Source: Otatea glauca (Eukaryota > Streptophyta > Magnoliopsida > Poales > Poaceae). Taken from it: 64,000 nt of DNA. A program made the translations under genes and the position numbers. The notes under the pieces are model-generated. The model saw only the letters and a list, made by a program, of their open reading frames with translations, ran no database searches and was not told the origin of the DNA. Below are positions 37,165 to 48,077 of this stretch, one piece after another. Location of the stretch: positions 54,461,869 to 54,525,868 of the forward strand of contig CM070721.1 of NCBI GenBank assembly GCA_036346275.1, read 5' to 3'. Numbering within the stretch: position 1 is the stretch's first letter; each line of letters begins with the position of its first letter.

Positions 37165-38443
37165 ATGGGAGACCCCTACACGAATTTCTTGAGAGGCTAC
37201 CACCACCTCCATTACTCCAATCCTTCCCCTACCCCCTATACCTCCTCCTTCTCCGGCTACACCTCCTACCTCCACCCTGCACCTCCCTCCTCCCCTCCCA
37301 TCAGGGAGGCCCTCCCCCTCCTCAGCCTCGCACCCTCAACCCAGCCACACCACCACCACCACCACCACCACCACCATGATCAAGACCACAAGGAGGTGGC
37401 CCTCGCACACACCACCTCCTGCAGCAACCAAGAAGCGGCTGCTGATGATGATCAAGCAGGGGAGGTCACTGTGGCCTTGCACATAGGGCTGCCCAGCGCC
37501 AGCCCCTCTGAGGCAGCAGCAGCAGGCGGCGGGGACAATCAAGAAGGAGCAGGAGCAGGACGAGGAGGAGCTGCAGGGAGAAGCCTGCAAGAAGGGCAGG
37601 AAGGAGAAGGAGGAGGAGGCAGCGGTGAAAGGGAAGAGGAAGGGGAAGAGGATGGGAGCACCATGCCGCTGGGGTGTGCATCCATAGGGATAGGGAGGCT
37701 GACAAAGGGCCAGTACTGGATCCCCACCCCCTCCCAGATCCTCATTGGGCCCACGCAGTTCTCCTGCCCTGTGTGCTACAAGACCTTCAACAGATACAAC
37801 AACATGCAGGTGAGGTGATTGTTCATCTGCTAGCTGCTGGCTGCTCTGTGATTCTTTTTGCTGGTGCATGCCTGTCTGATTTGGTTTGGTTTCATATTCA
37901 TGTGGTTATATGAATAATTTTGTGCATCTTTTGGTTAATTCTTGGCGCTTGGTTCTGTTTGAAATGGGGTCTTGGTGATTGATTTTGCATGTTGGAGTTG
38001 TCTGTTTGAGTTTGCTGGCCTCTGAATTTTCTGATCCTTGCTGCATGTATGCCTAGTCGGTTCAGTTGTGGGAAGCTTGTGTGGTGGTGGATCTGGGAGG
38101 GAGTGCTGCTGCTCTAGTACTACTACTATACCTCCTTTGGATCTCTCTCTCTCTCTTCACCGTATCTTTGATTTGATTGAACGGCGCAGGGGCACAGAGG
38201 CATGCATAAAGGGTTTCAAACGGCCATTGACATGGAGAACTCCAAGCTCCTATGATGTCTATCTATCTCGTATTCTTGGAGTTTGTGCCTATTGTGCCTT
38301 TTCAATTCGCAGTGGATGCACAGAGAGAAAGTGTGTGTGTGAGAGACGGGGAGATCTGAGAAGAAAGATCTAGCTGAAAGGCATCTTATCTTTCCCTGAT
38401 CAGTTCCTTCGAGGTTACACAGATGTGCATCTCAAGCAACGAC

Positions 38444-38493
<50 letters not shown>

Positions 38494-39416
38494 GCAATGC
38501 AACAAACCCCACCACGAGCAGTGCCATTCAGTCTTGCACAGTCCATTTGCTCAGACACCTTGCATAACAACCCTTTTGCTCCCCCGCTCCGATCGTTGTA
38601 TCTATGCAGCTAGGCAGGCATCCAAGAAGAGAGAGCTGGTCCCTCTGCAACATAATTTATCCCCCCATACCTTCCTGCCTCTCAACACGTGAAGACAGAC
38701 ACTTCGCTTACACCACTCTTGCTCTCTCCCTCCTGACTAGCCACACTGCGGCAATGCAATGCGACTAGCTGCTGCTTTTGCAAACTAACTTGCACCACAG
38801 CATGCATGTGTGAATTAAGCGTGTACTGATCTAGCAGCAATCTAATGCAGTTAACCATGCATATTAATTGATAGTTTGGATGTAAATGATGGAGCAGATG
38901 CACATGTGGGGGCATGGGTCGCAGTACCGGAAGGGGCCGGAGTCGCTGCGGGGCACGCAGCCGACGGCGATGCTGCGGCTGCCGTGCTACTGCTGCGCGG
39001 CGGGGTGCCGGAACAACATCGACCACCCGCGGGCGCGGGCGCTCAAGGACTTCCGGACGCTGCAGACGCACTACAAGCGCAAGCACGGCATCAAGCCCTT
39101 CATGTGCCGCAAGTGCGGCAAGGCCTTCGCCGTTCGCGGCGACTGGCGCACGCACGAGAAAAACTGCGGCAAGCTCTGGTACTGCGCCTGCGGCTCCGAC
39201 TTCAAGCACAAGCGCTCCCTCAAGGACCACATCCGCGCCTTCGGCAGCGGCCACGCCGCCTGCGGCATCGATTGCTTCGACCTCGACGACGACGACCGTG
39301 ACCCCTCCTCCGAAGTAGACCACACCACCACCGTTAATGCCTCTGGCGCCGGCAACGACCACCACCAGTGGACGCCGCCAGCGCCAAGATCAGGCGATCA
39401 TCGATCCGATCGCTAG
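37165..39416 (+). CDS. WIP: WIP-domain C2H2 zinc-finger transcription factor (two exons, 387 aa)
   Basis: Join 37165-37809 and 38898-39416. The donor CAG|GTGAGG and acceptor GCAG|ATG are in phase 0. Visible parts: PLLSLAP (51-57), a ten-His run (62-71), the family motif VTVALHIGLP (101-110), a Gly/Glu-rich linker (117-166), the signature YWIPTPSQILIGPTQF (184-199), then four zinc fingers. Finger 1 is C201/C204/H217/H221 and is split by the intron; finger 2 is C247/C252/H273/H278; finger 3 is C285/C288/H301/C305; finger 4 starts C311/C313/H326. The acidic tail GIDCFDLDDDD...SSEVD resembles the NTT/WIP2-4-5 group. WIP proteins are nuclear regulators of organ and tissue identity (TT1, NTT, DOT5 in Arabidopsis). 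Which orthologue this is cannot be told from sequence alone. Oddity: the linker may be out of the ancestral frame (see findings). Confidence 0.96.
37810..38897 (+). other. Intron of the WIP gene (1088 bp)
   Basis: GT-AG intron interrupting the first zinc finger between Gln215 and Met216. It contains a 22-unit CT microsatellite (38446-38489). Antisense and sense frames inside it have no family support. Confidence 0.93.
38446..38489. repeat. (CT)22 microsatellite
   Basis: An uninterrupted CT dinucleotide run in the WIP intron, likely length-polymorphic. Confidence 0.95.
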
Positions 39417-39874
39417 GGTGAGTATATATGCTATGCATGGCCAATATATACATGTGTCCAGTGTCGGTCGGTGATCAGGGTCTGTGTTAATTTGTGTTGA
39501 GATAAAAAAAATGTTCGTTAATTCGGGAGCGAGCTTGAATTGATGACTACGTACGTACGTTGTTAATTTGCATGATACGTAGTACGTACTATCTATATAC
39601 ATGAAGCAGGCGTATACATAGTGCGAACATATCAATGGTTTTTAATTGAGATCGAAACACATATATATGCTGGAATGAAATGGAAGATCGATGTATGACT
39701 AAGAGGTGATCAGTTCTAATTGTTTGGAGGTAGCCTAGCTTCGTTGTATGTGTAGAGACTTGATATGGTATATGGTGATACAGATTATCAATGTCAATTA
39801 ATTCGAGGAATATTGCATCATGCATGTATGCAAAATTGACATATACTAGCTAGTATCTGGGTCTCTTTTTAAAA
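39417..39874 (+). other. 3' flank of the WIP gene, probable 3' UTR
   Basis: GGTGAGTATATATG follows the stop codon directly and resembles a splice donor, so a 3' UTR intron is possible. No clear AATAAA signal is seen close by. Confidence 0.3.
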
Positions 39875-40164
39875 GTTCTGCTAATTTTCAGTCACCTGAA
39901 TTTTTTATTGATGTTTCCGGGCGTTTATGACTAATTTTCTCTCGTTTTAGCACTGTAATTGTGGTAGATTGGCATCTTGTGTGTTTCTAATGGAGTAAGT
40001 CGTTGAGATATCTGGATTTCTGTTCTAAGTTTCTTCTAATTTTCGGTCACCTGAATTTTTTTTTATGTTTTCGGGCGTTTATGACTTGTTTCCTCTCGTT
40101 TTAGCACTGTAATTGTGGTAGATTGCCATCTTATGTGTTTCTAATGGAGCAAATCGTCGAGACG
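39875..40164. repeat. Tandem duplication with 155-bp period
   Basis: Two adjacent copies (about 39875-40013 and 40030-40164) share TTTTCGGTCACCTGAA, CGGGCGTTTATGACT, CTCTCGTTTTAGCACTG and TAATTGTGGTAGATTG. Copies differ by a few substitutions. Confidence 0.75.
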
Positions 40165-42401
40165 GTTGGAACTTACAGGTGAGAAGATGTAAGCCTAGTT
40201 TGTCTTTCTACTTGTAGTTAAAACTCTTTCAACGGGCATATATATACAACAGGGGTAAATAGATTGAGCTCTAGCTAGCTTGATAGCCTAAAAGACAAAA
40301 ATGGCAGCGAGTACTAGTACTATTCCCTACGCTGCTCCATCCCCTGGCCTCTTGCTGAGTTTGCTCAACGTGGAAATCGAGAACGCATTGTCATGCAACA
40401 GGTTTGAGGTTTTCTTTGGTATTACACGCATATAGCTATACCTAGCTTTTCTAATTACGACCAATAAAATGTTTTTGTGAACTTGAGGGTGTGTAATACT
40501 CAACATTGCGTATGAACTGAATTTATCTATTTTTTTGTTGAAAAAAATGAGTAAGCAGAGCTAAGGACCTTTTGTGTAGCAAGGACCTAGGGAAAATCTG
40601 GTCTTACACTGCAGTGTGTAACAATTTGTGTACCATTCTGATTGAAGTAACAATGTGCGAAGTTCAGATTTTTCTTTCAAGTAGTCTCTGTGGCAAGTAT
40701 CTAGACTGTCCAAATACTCTAAAAATATGTTTAAATAATAAAATGCCTATTGTTAATAGTACCATTAAAGGGGGGAGTTTGGAACTGCATAGTTATCTAC
40801 TTTTTTAATCGCAACTTGTTTCCCTCGATCGAGGATGCAGAGGTTTCTACCGTTTGAACTCAACGGAAGACATAACAAAACCCGATGGAAAAATCACCAC
40901 GCAAACATTTCCTCAAATGCAACAGCGTGAAAAGTCTATAAGATCTTACTACTGCAAGATTAAAGGAAGCAAGGATGCAAGATAAAAATGCAAAACTGAT
41001 TAAAAGAGAAATGAAAAGGGCATTAGAGCTGTGTATATATATGCTGCTCTCTTCAGTGCATGCATTCATGCAGCACCCTGGTGGATCCCAATTCATGAGA
41101 ATCTCATAGTTAGTTTTGCTTTAATGCTCCCATCTTTTGCATAAAGACATGTTCTTTGCTAGACTTTATCTCTTTGAGCAACCTCCCCTAAGCCTGAGAG
41201 TACCCTTTCAAGAATGTGAAGCCCATGCATGCTAGCTAGCTAGCTTTGCCCCAATGGCAAATGCAATGTGCTTTCAGCTAGTTAAGAATCACGAGATACG
41301 GATCTATATATCCCTGTCAATTTTGCATGGATTAACATGGGAAAGGAGGAGAAAAATGTGAAGTAAATGATTGAACAAAATATGATGGCCTATATCTGGT
41401 GAACTATGCATTGTCCTACTGTTTCTTTTATCTTTGCCTGCTGCTGATCACAGCTGCAAGGATCAAAGTAACAAAAGAGGGCTTAAAAGGTTGTTCTTTT
41501 CCTCTTGCCTGTTACCCCTTAAGCTTTAGTTCTTTTCTTAGCCTTTAACTTCGCTACCTTTTTCAGGTTTATCAGCTAATTTCAAGTTCATTTTTTTGTA
41601 AGACACTACTTAAATCTTGTTAATTCGTCGATCAAATAAATTCAGGATAACTTTTTGTTTATTCTGATGATATATATGCATGGTATGTAGTAACATGATT
41701 CAAGGACGGTGCAAGTGTTATTTACATCGGTAAATTTGAATAATTTATAAGGACTTTGTTTAGAAGTATGTGTCCTTAGCATGATTACTTCAAAGCAATG
41801 CAGTACTAGATTAACTGTACATTCCCACTATGCACTTATGCAGCCTGTTTACCTGTCAGAGTCAAGTGACGTAGCCAATGCCAGTATACAGCATTAGTCG
41901 TCACATATAAAATGCCCGATGGTTACATTTTGTTTGTTAGCTTTTAGCTAGTTTCTTTTTTATGATTTGACTGCAGCCTGCATACCTCTACTACTCTACA
42001 TTGTAGCTCGTTCTTTTCTGAAGGGCAAAAAAAAGCCTTCCGCAGCCATTAGTAGTTCTAAGTGTTTGCATGCTTTGGCCCTAGGAATAGAAATAGCTAG
42101 CAGACCAAGGGAACTAGAGGGCAAAGTAAACCTAACATCAAATTAGGGATAACTGAAATTGTTCTTGAGCTGAAATTTTTTTCTTGCTTTCCTGAAAATA
42201 TCATTGATCTTCACTCAGAAAATAGCATTGATCTTCCCTCAGAAAATAACCATTTTTTTTAACAATGGACATGTTAGATTATCTTTAATATGTTAAGAAT
42301 TTGGATAAAATGTTAGATTTTCTTCGAGCTGATAGAATTTGGGGAATTTTAGAAGTTCCTACCCTTAAAAATATTTTTTTTTCTTTTTTGTGCCTCCTAT
42401 G
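40165..42401. other. Intergenic region, no gene seen
   Basis: AT-rich single-copy-looking DNA. Short frames such as 40572-40808 (plus) and 40860-41096 (minus) lack recognisable motifs. Confidence 0.35.
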
Positions 42402-42783
42402 TAGGGTTCACAAAACCGTTTTCGAAAAACCGGTTCGAAAATCGAAAAAATTGAGTCGAAAATCGTCAGAAACCAAAGATATAAGAAATCAAAAAATTTT
42501 GGAAAAAAAATGAAAACCGGTCAAAACTCTCGAAAAACCGGTCGAAAACTGACAGACCAGGTGAATGTTCCTTACAGCCGATTTTTGAGCGCTTTTCGCT
42601 CGATTTCATTGAAAATTGAGCGATTTTCAACCTTTTTACGTACATAATTTTTTCAATTTTTTGTATTTTTTGGATTCGAATTTGAATCGGATCGGTTTTT
42701 CGGTCGGTTTTTAATGCCGAACCGGCTCGGTAGGCTTGGTTTTCGCAAAATTCGACCGGTTTTTATCGGCTTTGCAAACCCTA
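42402..42783. mobile_element. Non-autonomous hAT element, 382 bp, 8-bp TSD
   Basis: TAGGGTTCACAAAACCG at the left and ...TTTGCAAACCCTA at the right. CTCCTATG flanks both sides (42394-42401 and 42784-42791). The interior is rich in AAAACCGG and CGAAAA palindromic pieces, giving a foldable sequence. An independent relative lies at 52937-53277. Confidence 0.88.
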
Positions 42784-42791
42784 CTCCTATG

Positions 42792-43920
42792 GCTTCCCTA
42801 AGTCCCTTCCCCCAAAATAACCTAAAAAGGAGCAAATTTACCGATCGAGTTGGAATAGTTCGATGAGCAGTGTTTTTTATTTGTTATAAATTGTTTAAGG
42901 GAATAATTAATTAAGAAAACTTTTTTTTTTTCAAAAATTGCCTAAGAGCTCTGACATTTCATTAAAAGAGGACAATAGCCGAACTATAAACATACACCTA
43001 CACACGTACGCATGCACTCGGTTTCGCTGCGCTCAAACGCAGACGGGCAGCGCTAGACCTAGCGCTCTTGCCAACCAAGCCAAAGCTCGGCCTCAATTAA
43101 GCAAGCTGAGTCAAACAAAAAAGTCTGGTTATTAATTCAGTACAAAAAATTCAATGCATGTTTTACAATTGCGCATGCAATTCACTGTTTGGTCGAACTG
43201 AGTGTGCAATATTTTAATCTAGAAAACTAGTTTGCAATATTTTACATCTAGAAAACCAAAGTATATAGCTGTGTTTGTATATTGATGACAAGGACGATTC
43301 TTCCACAAAATGTTACATAACATAAGGTGTTCCACAAATTTATAACCTATAATAATTATTGAGTACATCTGTAATTAACTCAAAGTTCTCCCAGCGAAAA
43401 CTGAATAAATTAAACCAAACTAAACTGTTACGTTATACCAGGTTTCAAAGCTGCATTTGATTTAGTCAGTTTCGGTTTTCAAAACAAAATTTCTGAAACA
43501 ATGGATACCAACTAGTCCGAGTAAAACAGTTGAGTACCCCAGCGATTTTCCACCTCATCACCCCTCCAGTGCTCCAAGTTGAACTGAAACACCATGCTGC
43601 CGTTTGGGAAAATGAAAGGATCAAAAGATACCTCCTGCAATCTTCTAGAAAAAAAAGATACCTCCTACTAATATATCTATATCTACAAAAAGGAAAAATC
43701 ATGCATGTATACTCATTGCCTGTCCAATTGCTCTTTTGAGGACTGCAAGAAAGCCCTCTTTAACCGGCTCTATCTACAACTCTACTTGTCCCTTTGCTTG
43801 TTTCTTCCAGATCAGTCACTAGATTCTTTCACACAAGTCCAAGTACGTGTCATAATTAACTGCAGCACAGAGGGAGAAAAATCTCTCTTTTTTAATCATA
43901 TATAGAAAAGCTACTCTCCC
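42792..43920. other. Intergenic region, no gene seen
   Basis: No frame with family motifs. Around 43735-43830 a short pyrimidine-rich stretch resembles 44600-44660 ('cctatgcttgtttcttcca'), a possible small duplication. Confidence 0.3.
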
Positions 43921-44544
43921 TAGGGGTGAAAAACGGGTCGGATACGGGCGGATATTGTTCTTTCTGTATCCTAACCTATATTTTTTTCGGATTCGGAATC
44001 GGATACGGGTTAACCGAATACGGATTCGGGTTATTCGGGATACGGATACGGGACGGATATGTGACGGATTCGGATCGGAAACGGATAAAGATATATGGAT
44101 AATGCACGTATATATAGAGTAATATATATTGAATTAAAACCATACGAGTACATGACTATAGTAAAAAATTATATATCAATTAAATTCAACAAACATCGTA
44201 GAAAGAATATGCTATTTGAGGATCAATAAAACCAACTAATTGTTAATATAAATGAGCTGAAATGGAAAAAATGATGAAAATGGGCTGGGCCTTGCTGATA
44301 TCCGAATAGGAAAATCCGAATATCCGATCCGATATCCGAATAGGAAAGATCCGGATATCCGAATAGAAAAAATCCGAATATCCGAATCCCGTCCCATATT
44401 TACCGGATATTGGATGCTTCGGATCCGATCCCGAATCCGGATTCAAGTATCTGGATCCAGTCCCGGATCCGACCGGATAGTAAAATTCGATCCCGGATCC
44501 GGTCCCGGATCAGACGGAAGATATCTGACTCGTTTTCATCCCTA
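43921..44544. mobile_element. Non-autonomous hAT element, 624 bp, perfect 8-bp TSD
   Basis: TAGGGGTGAAAAACGGG...CTCGTTTTCATCCCTA with ACTCTCCC repeated exactly on both sides (43913-43920 and 44545-44552). The interior is built of many TCCGGAT / ATCCGAAT-like repeats in both orientations, typical of hAT subterminal regions. No transposase coding is left. Confidence 0.92.
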
Positions 44545-44825
44545 ACTCTCCCTATTCACTTCTCTTACCCATTTCTTTTCTTGAGCACAACAAGTGAGCA
44601 CTTTCACCTGCTCAATGTACACTTCTTTCTGTTCCTATGCTTGTTTCTTCCATGATCAGTACGCACCATGTACAGTGCAGTAGTGTCAGATGAGGAGAGG
44701 AGAGAGAGGATTGAACAGAGAAAGAAATGAGGTCTAAGTCCCAAGGTATAGTCGTTCTCCCTGCACCAAATGCTGTTGGACGTGGCTTTTCAAACCTTCT
44801 GCCTAAGCGGCATCGATGCAAGGAA

Positions 44826-44954
44826 ATGGCAGCAAAGGTGCAGCTTTATTTAATATTCTTGCTGCTGCTTCTGCTTCCTGATAGCTTCTGCAGATGTATA
44901 TCTCCCTCTGGCTTTGCTTGTGATATGCTGATTCATTTTTTCTTTCTAATTTGA
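44826..44954 (+). CDS. Small ORF with signal-peptide-like N-terminus (tentative)
   Basis: An ORF of 42 codons starts MAAKVQLYLIFLLLLLL. A basic residue near the start, a hydrophobic core rich in Leu, then DSFCRCISPSGFACD with three Cys look like a secretory signal peptide and cleavage region, but the frame then runs into a second hydrophobic stretch and stops. An in-frame upstream ATG exists at 44727. It may be a first exon, a small secreted peptide, or chance. No homologue is recognised. Confidence 0.15.
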   Translation: MAAKVQLYLIFLLLLLLPDSFCRCISPSGFACDMLIHFFFLI

Positions 44955-46392
44955 GTTCTTCGTTTTTATGAGTTAGATGGAACAGATCACAGATGTGTAC
45001 GTAGACTATGTGCCATGAGATATTAAAATAAGATGATTAGGTCGCTTTAAGGAGAAGGAAACATAAGATAACTAGTCATTTCTGCAGAGGAAAGGAGGTA
45101 AGTATATTGTCAGTATGACACTGTTAGATAGTGTGTATGGTTGATGGGTCTGAACTCTGAACTTGTCAAGTTCTTTAAAAAAAAGTAGATTTATCTAGTT
45201 TTTTTTACAAATCTTGCTTTCCTTTACATGAATTTATAGATTTAACTCTCTACTTCACTACGAAAAGCGTGACAGACGACACGTACATTCGATTACCCTT
45301 GCGGAGCGTAAAACCTGACCGACAGCGGAGTAGGAAAGCACATGGTAAATATATAAGTGATGATTTCCATTTCAGAGTGCAGTGAAGAGAGAATTAAAAC
45401 ACACGTCACATCCCATATCATTCTAAACTACTCCACTGTGAACTCGAACCGTGCAACGTGTGTTCGTACTTCGTAGTCGTAGATGTCCTGTTGTGTAGAC
45501 AGCTAGTAGGAGATGCTGAGGTCACTAGAGGCATATGCGTCAGCTTTGCTGCAGAGAGAGAGAGAGAGAGAGCGCGAGCGAGCGAGAGTCAAACATAGAA
45601 GAATTCGTTTGATAGGTCATATCGGACTAGAATCCATCCATCGCACTGGATGTGGTCACGGCTGTAGGAGTATGGCAGTGAGTGTCATTGTCTCAAACAA
45701 AGAAAAGAAGAGCACCAAAATGACTTAGGCTCCACAGACGACAGAACCCCCTGACCTGTTGTTTCTCATTGGCATCCACACCTTCTGCCGTCTTCTGTAT
45801 CCCCTCTCCTTGCATTGATCTCCCCTGCCATGCAACCTGCTTCTTACATGGACCTTTTTTTAGGGACTCGTCATTACGTGAGCTAGCTCGAAAAAAATGT
45901 TAACAGTTAATTAATCTAGTTCAACACCTAATTAAGGATACATTTTAGGGATTTAAACAAGAAATATGAGGTGGGGTACCATCATTGTTGGTCAAAAGGT
46001 ACTAGTATAGAAATCTTGAGAAAACACAAAGAAGTGAAATGTAAATGACAAAATTAGATGGTGCAGGTTGTAATAAATAAATAATAGAGGGATACATGTG
46101 ATTGCCTTTCGAAAAGTGTATTCACGATATATAAAAACTACAAGGATGGGTCCATGCTGATTTCACCTTTATTTGCGTCTTTTTTTTTTGCTAGTGATTT
46201 TCGTCTAATTATTAATTGCCTTTAATAATAAAAAAGGAAGTTGTTCCAACTCAATCCAGTTGGATGGTTACATCTTTGAAAGATGTTTTGAATAGAACTA
46301 AAGATAATTAAATAAATTAGCCTGTTACAAAAGCCTTTATATATGCAGCAAAGATCTAGTCAAGGAAGAACTATATTTATCCTCTCTTTAAC
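44955..46392. other. Intergenic region, no gene seen
   Basis: Contains a GA microsatellite (45554-45575) inside a short frame of low complexity (45513-45728). Nothing else recognised. Confidence 0.35.
45554..45592. repeat. GA microsatellite
   Basis: A run of AG dinucleotides passing into GCGA repeats. Confidence 0.85.
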
Positions 46393-46394
46393 TA

Positions 46395-46671
46395 CTCCCT
46401 CCTTTCCTAAATATATGCCATCCCAGTTTTCAAATTTTATTTCTAAATACATGTAATTCTAAAATTTTGAGATAACTTTTAGCTTGTTTTTCCTTTTTTT
46501 ACCCCTACTATTCATTATTCTCAATGTTATTTATTACTGTATATTAGAGTAATACATACCAACCAAGAGCGATAAGTGAGCTAATAAATAAGGGCGTTTG
46601 GTCATTTCTACACGTACCTTAGTTGAAGTGAAAAAAATCCTAAAACGTCATATATTCAAGAATAGAGGGAG
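46395..46671. mobile_element. Stowaway MITE, 277 bp, TSD TA
   Basis: CTCCCTCCTTTCCTAAATAT at the left and ...TATTCAAGAATAGAGGGAG at the right, with TA at 46393-46394 and 46672-46673. Confidence 0.88.
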
Positions 46672-46673
46672 TA

Positions 46674-47230
46674 TATGATAGAATATAACTTTGCGAAAAG
46701 AGATTTAGTCTTAGATTTGGTATAAACCCTGAAGGTTGTCATTGTTGTTTCCTTAAGCGTGCAGCATTAGTGACGGCAATAGCATTTAATTACGAAAATA
46801 CAATATATTTTTTTTACCTTTGATGGGTGTCCATCTACATCGCAGCCAAACTGTTTAAAATTTGAGCAGCATTATCTGTATGAATGTCTGAATCATCAAT
46901 ACGAAAATGATATGGACATAGGCTCAACTATATGTCTAAAAATTCTTACATGCATAATATGTTATAATTGCGTACGATTTAATAATATAATCATATTACA
47001 ATAGAAATTGAAAAGTTGTTTTCGGCAGTTTTGTCCATGTCCAACACGTAAGTCACTTTTTGTGTCTGGGGACAGCGTTTGTCGCATGTAAATGAAAGTA
47101 GATTAAATTATTGTGTGAAAGAGAAGCTCGGCAATGGCAAACAACTTATACCTTCTACCTTATTAACTACAAAAAAATCATAGGAATTTTGTCAAAATTA
47201 AATAATCCAGTAGAATTTAGTTGACATATA
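46674..47230. other. Intergenic region, no gene seen
   Basis: AT-rich with no recognisable feature. Confidence 0.3.
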
Positions 47231-47682
47231 TTCCTCCGTTATGTTCCACGGGCCTTAGGGTCTGTTTGTTTCAGTTTTGGATTCTCTAAAATCTGATTTT
47301 GGATTGTGGTTGTAGAGAAGCTGATTCTCCAAAAGTGTGAGACCCCGTTTTTGCAAACAGGAACCTCCATGTGATTACTGTACTAGTCCCATGATCAGTG
47401 GCTAGCACTCACATGTTTACAACATTCATATCACATCCACAAGATAAATATTAGACGGGCATATATTACAAGCAGTAATAATTATACAGAGATAAATTTT
47501 ACAACAGCGGAAAATAGAGGAATTAAAAACTCCAAAAGCCACGTGGTTTGCCCGCTAACCCTTAGGCAACTGACTTGGCAAACCTAGGGAAACTCATCGT
47601 CAAAAGTTCCGCACCCTGCGTGAAAGTAAAAGTCGTCGGGCGCTTCGCAGGCTTCGTCCTCTGAGACAGCAGATGCAAGATT

Positions 47683-47698
47683 GAGTACTTTGGTACTC
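47683..47698 (-). other. LTR hairpin GAGTAC-CAAA-GTACTC (copy 5)
   Basis: A perfect 6-bp stem with a CAAA loop, about 350 nt before the LTR 3' end. Confidence 0.65.
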
Positions 47699-48029
47699 AG
47701 CAAGACTTATAGTGTTTGGCGATGCATTTAAGTAATTATGCGAGCTAATCAAGGCAGGTTAATGGTTATTTTGCGCTTGCATAAACATTTTAAGAATACA
47801 ATATAATAAATTGAAAACACGCATTTTCAAATGAGCATTTGAAACATAAAGCGATAAGCAAAAATCCAAGTCCTTCAACCCAGTCTACCCGATCGCATAG
47901 ATCCCGAGTCCGTCCTTTGACCCAAAAGCTAGGTGCAAAATGGTTTCCTTTTCAAACCCGTTTTCGAAAAAGTACCAAAACATTCTAACATTGGAATGAC
48001 TTCACTAGCGTCCATAACAGTAGACACGG

Positions 48030-48077
48030 CTAATCGATTAGATTTACACTGCAGAGGTGTACAACTTTACCCACAAG
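48030..48077 (-). other. Conserved LTR block with 12-nt palindrome (copy 7)
   Basis: CTAATCGATTAG at 48030-48041, next to the core ending at 48077. Confidence 0.65.

Noticed and set aside
38682..39365. 227-codon minus-strand frame
   Set aside because: Antisense shadow of the GC-rich second WIP exon. Its Ala/Val/Arg-rich content shows no protein features.
45258..45480. CACTACGAAAAG as a CACTA terminus
   Set aside because: No matching inverted end or subterminal repeats nearby; likely chance.
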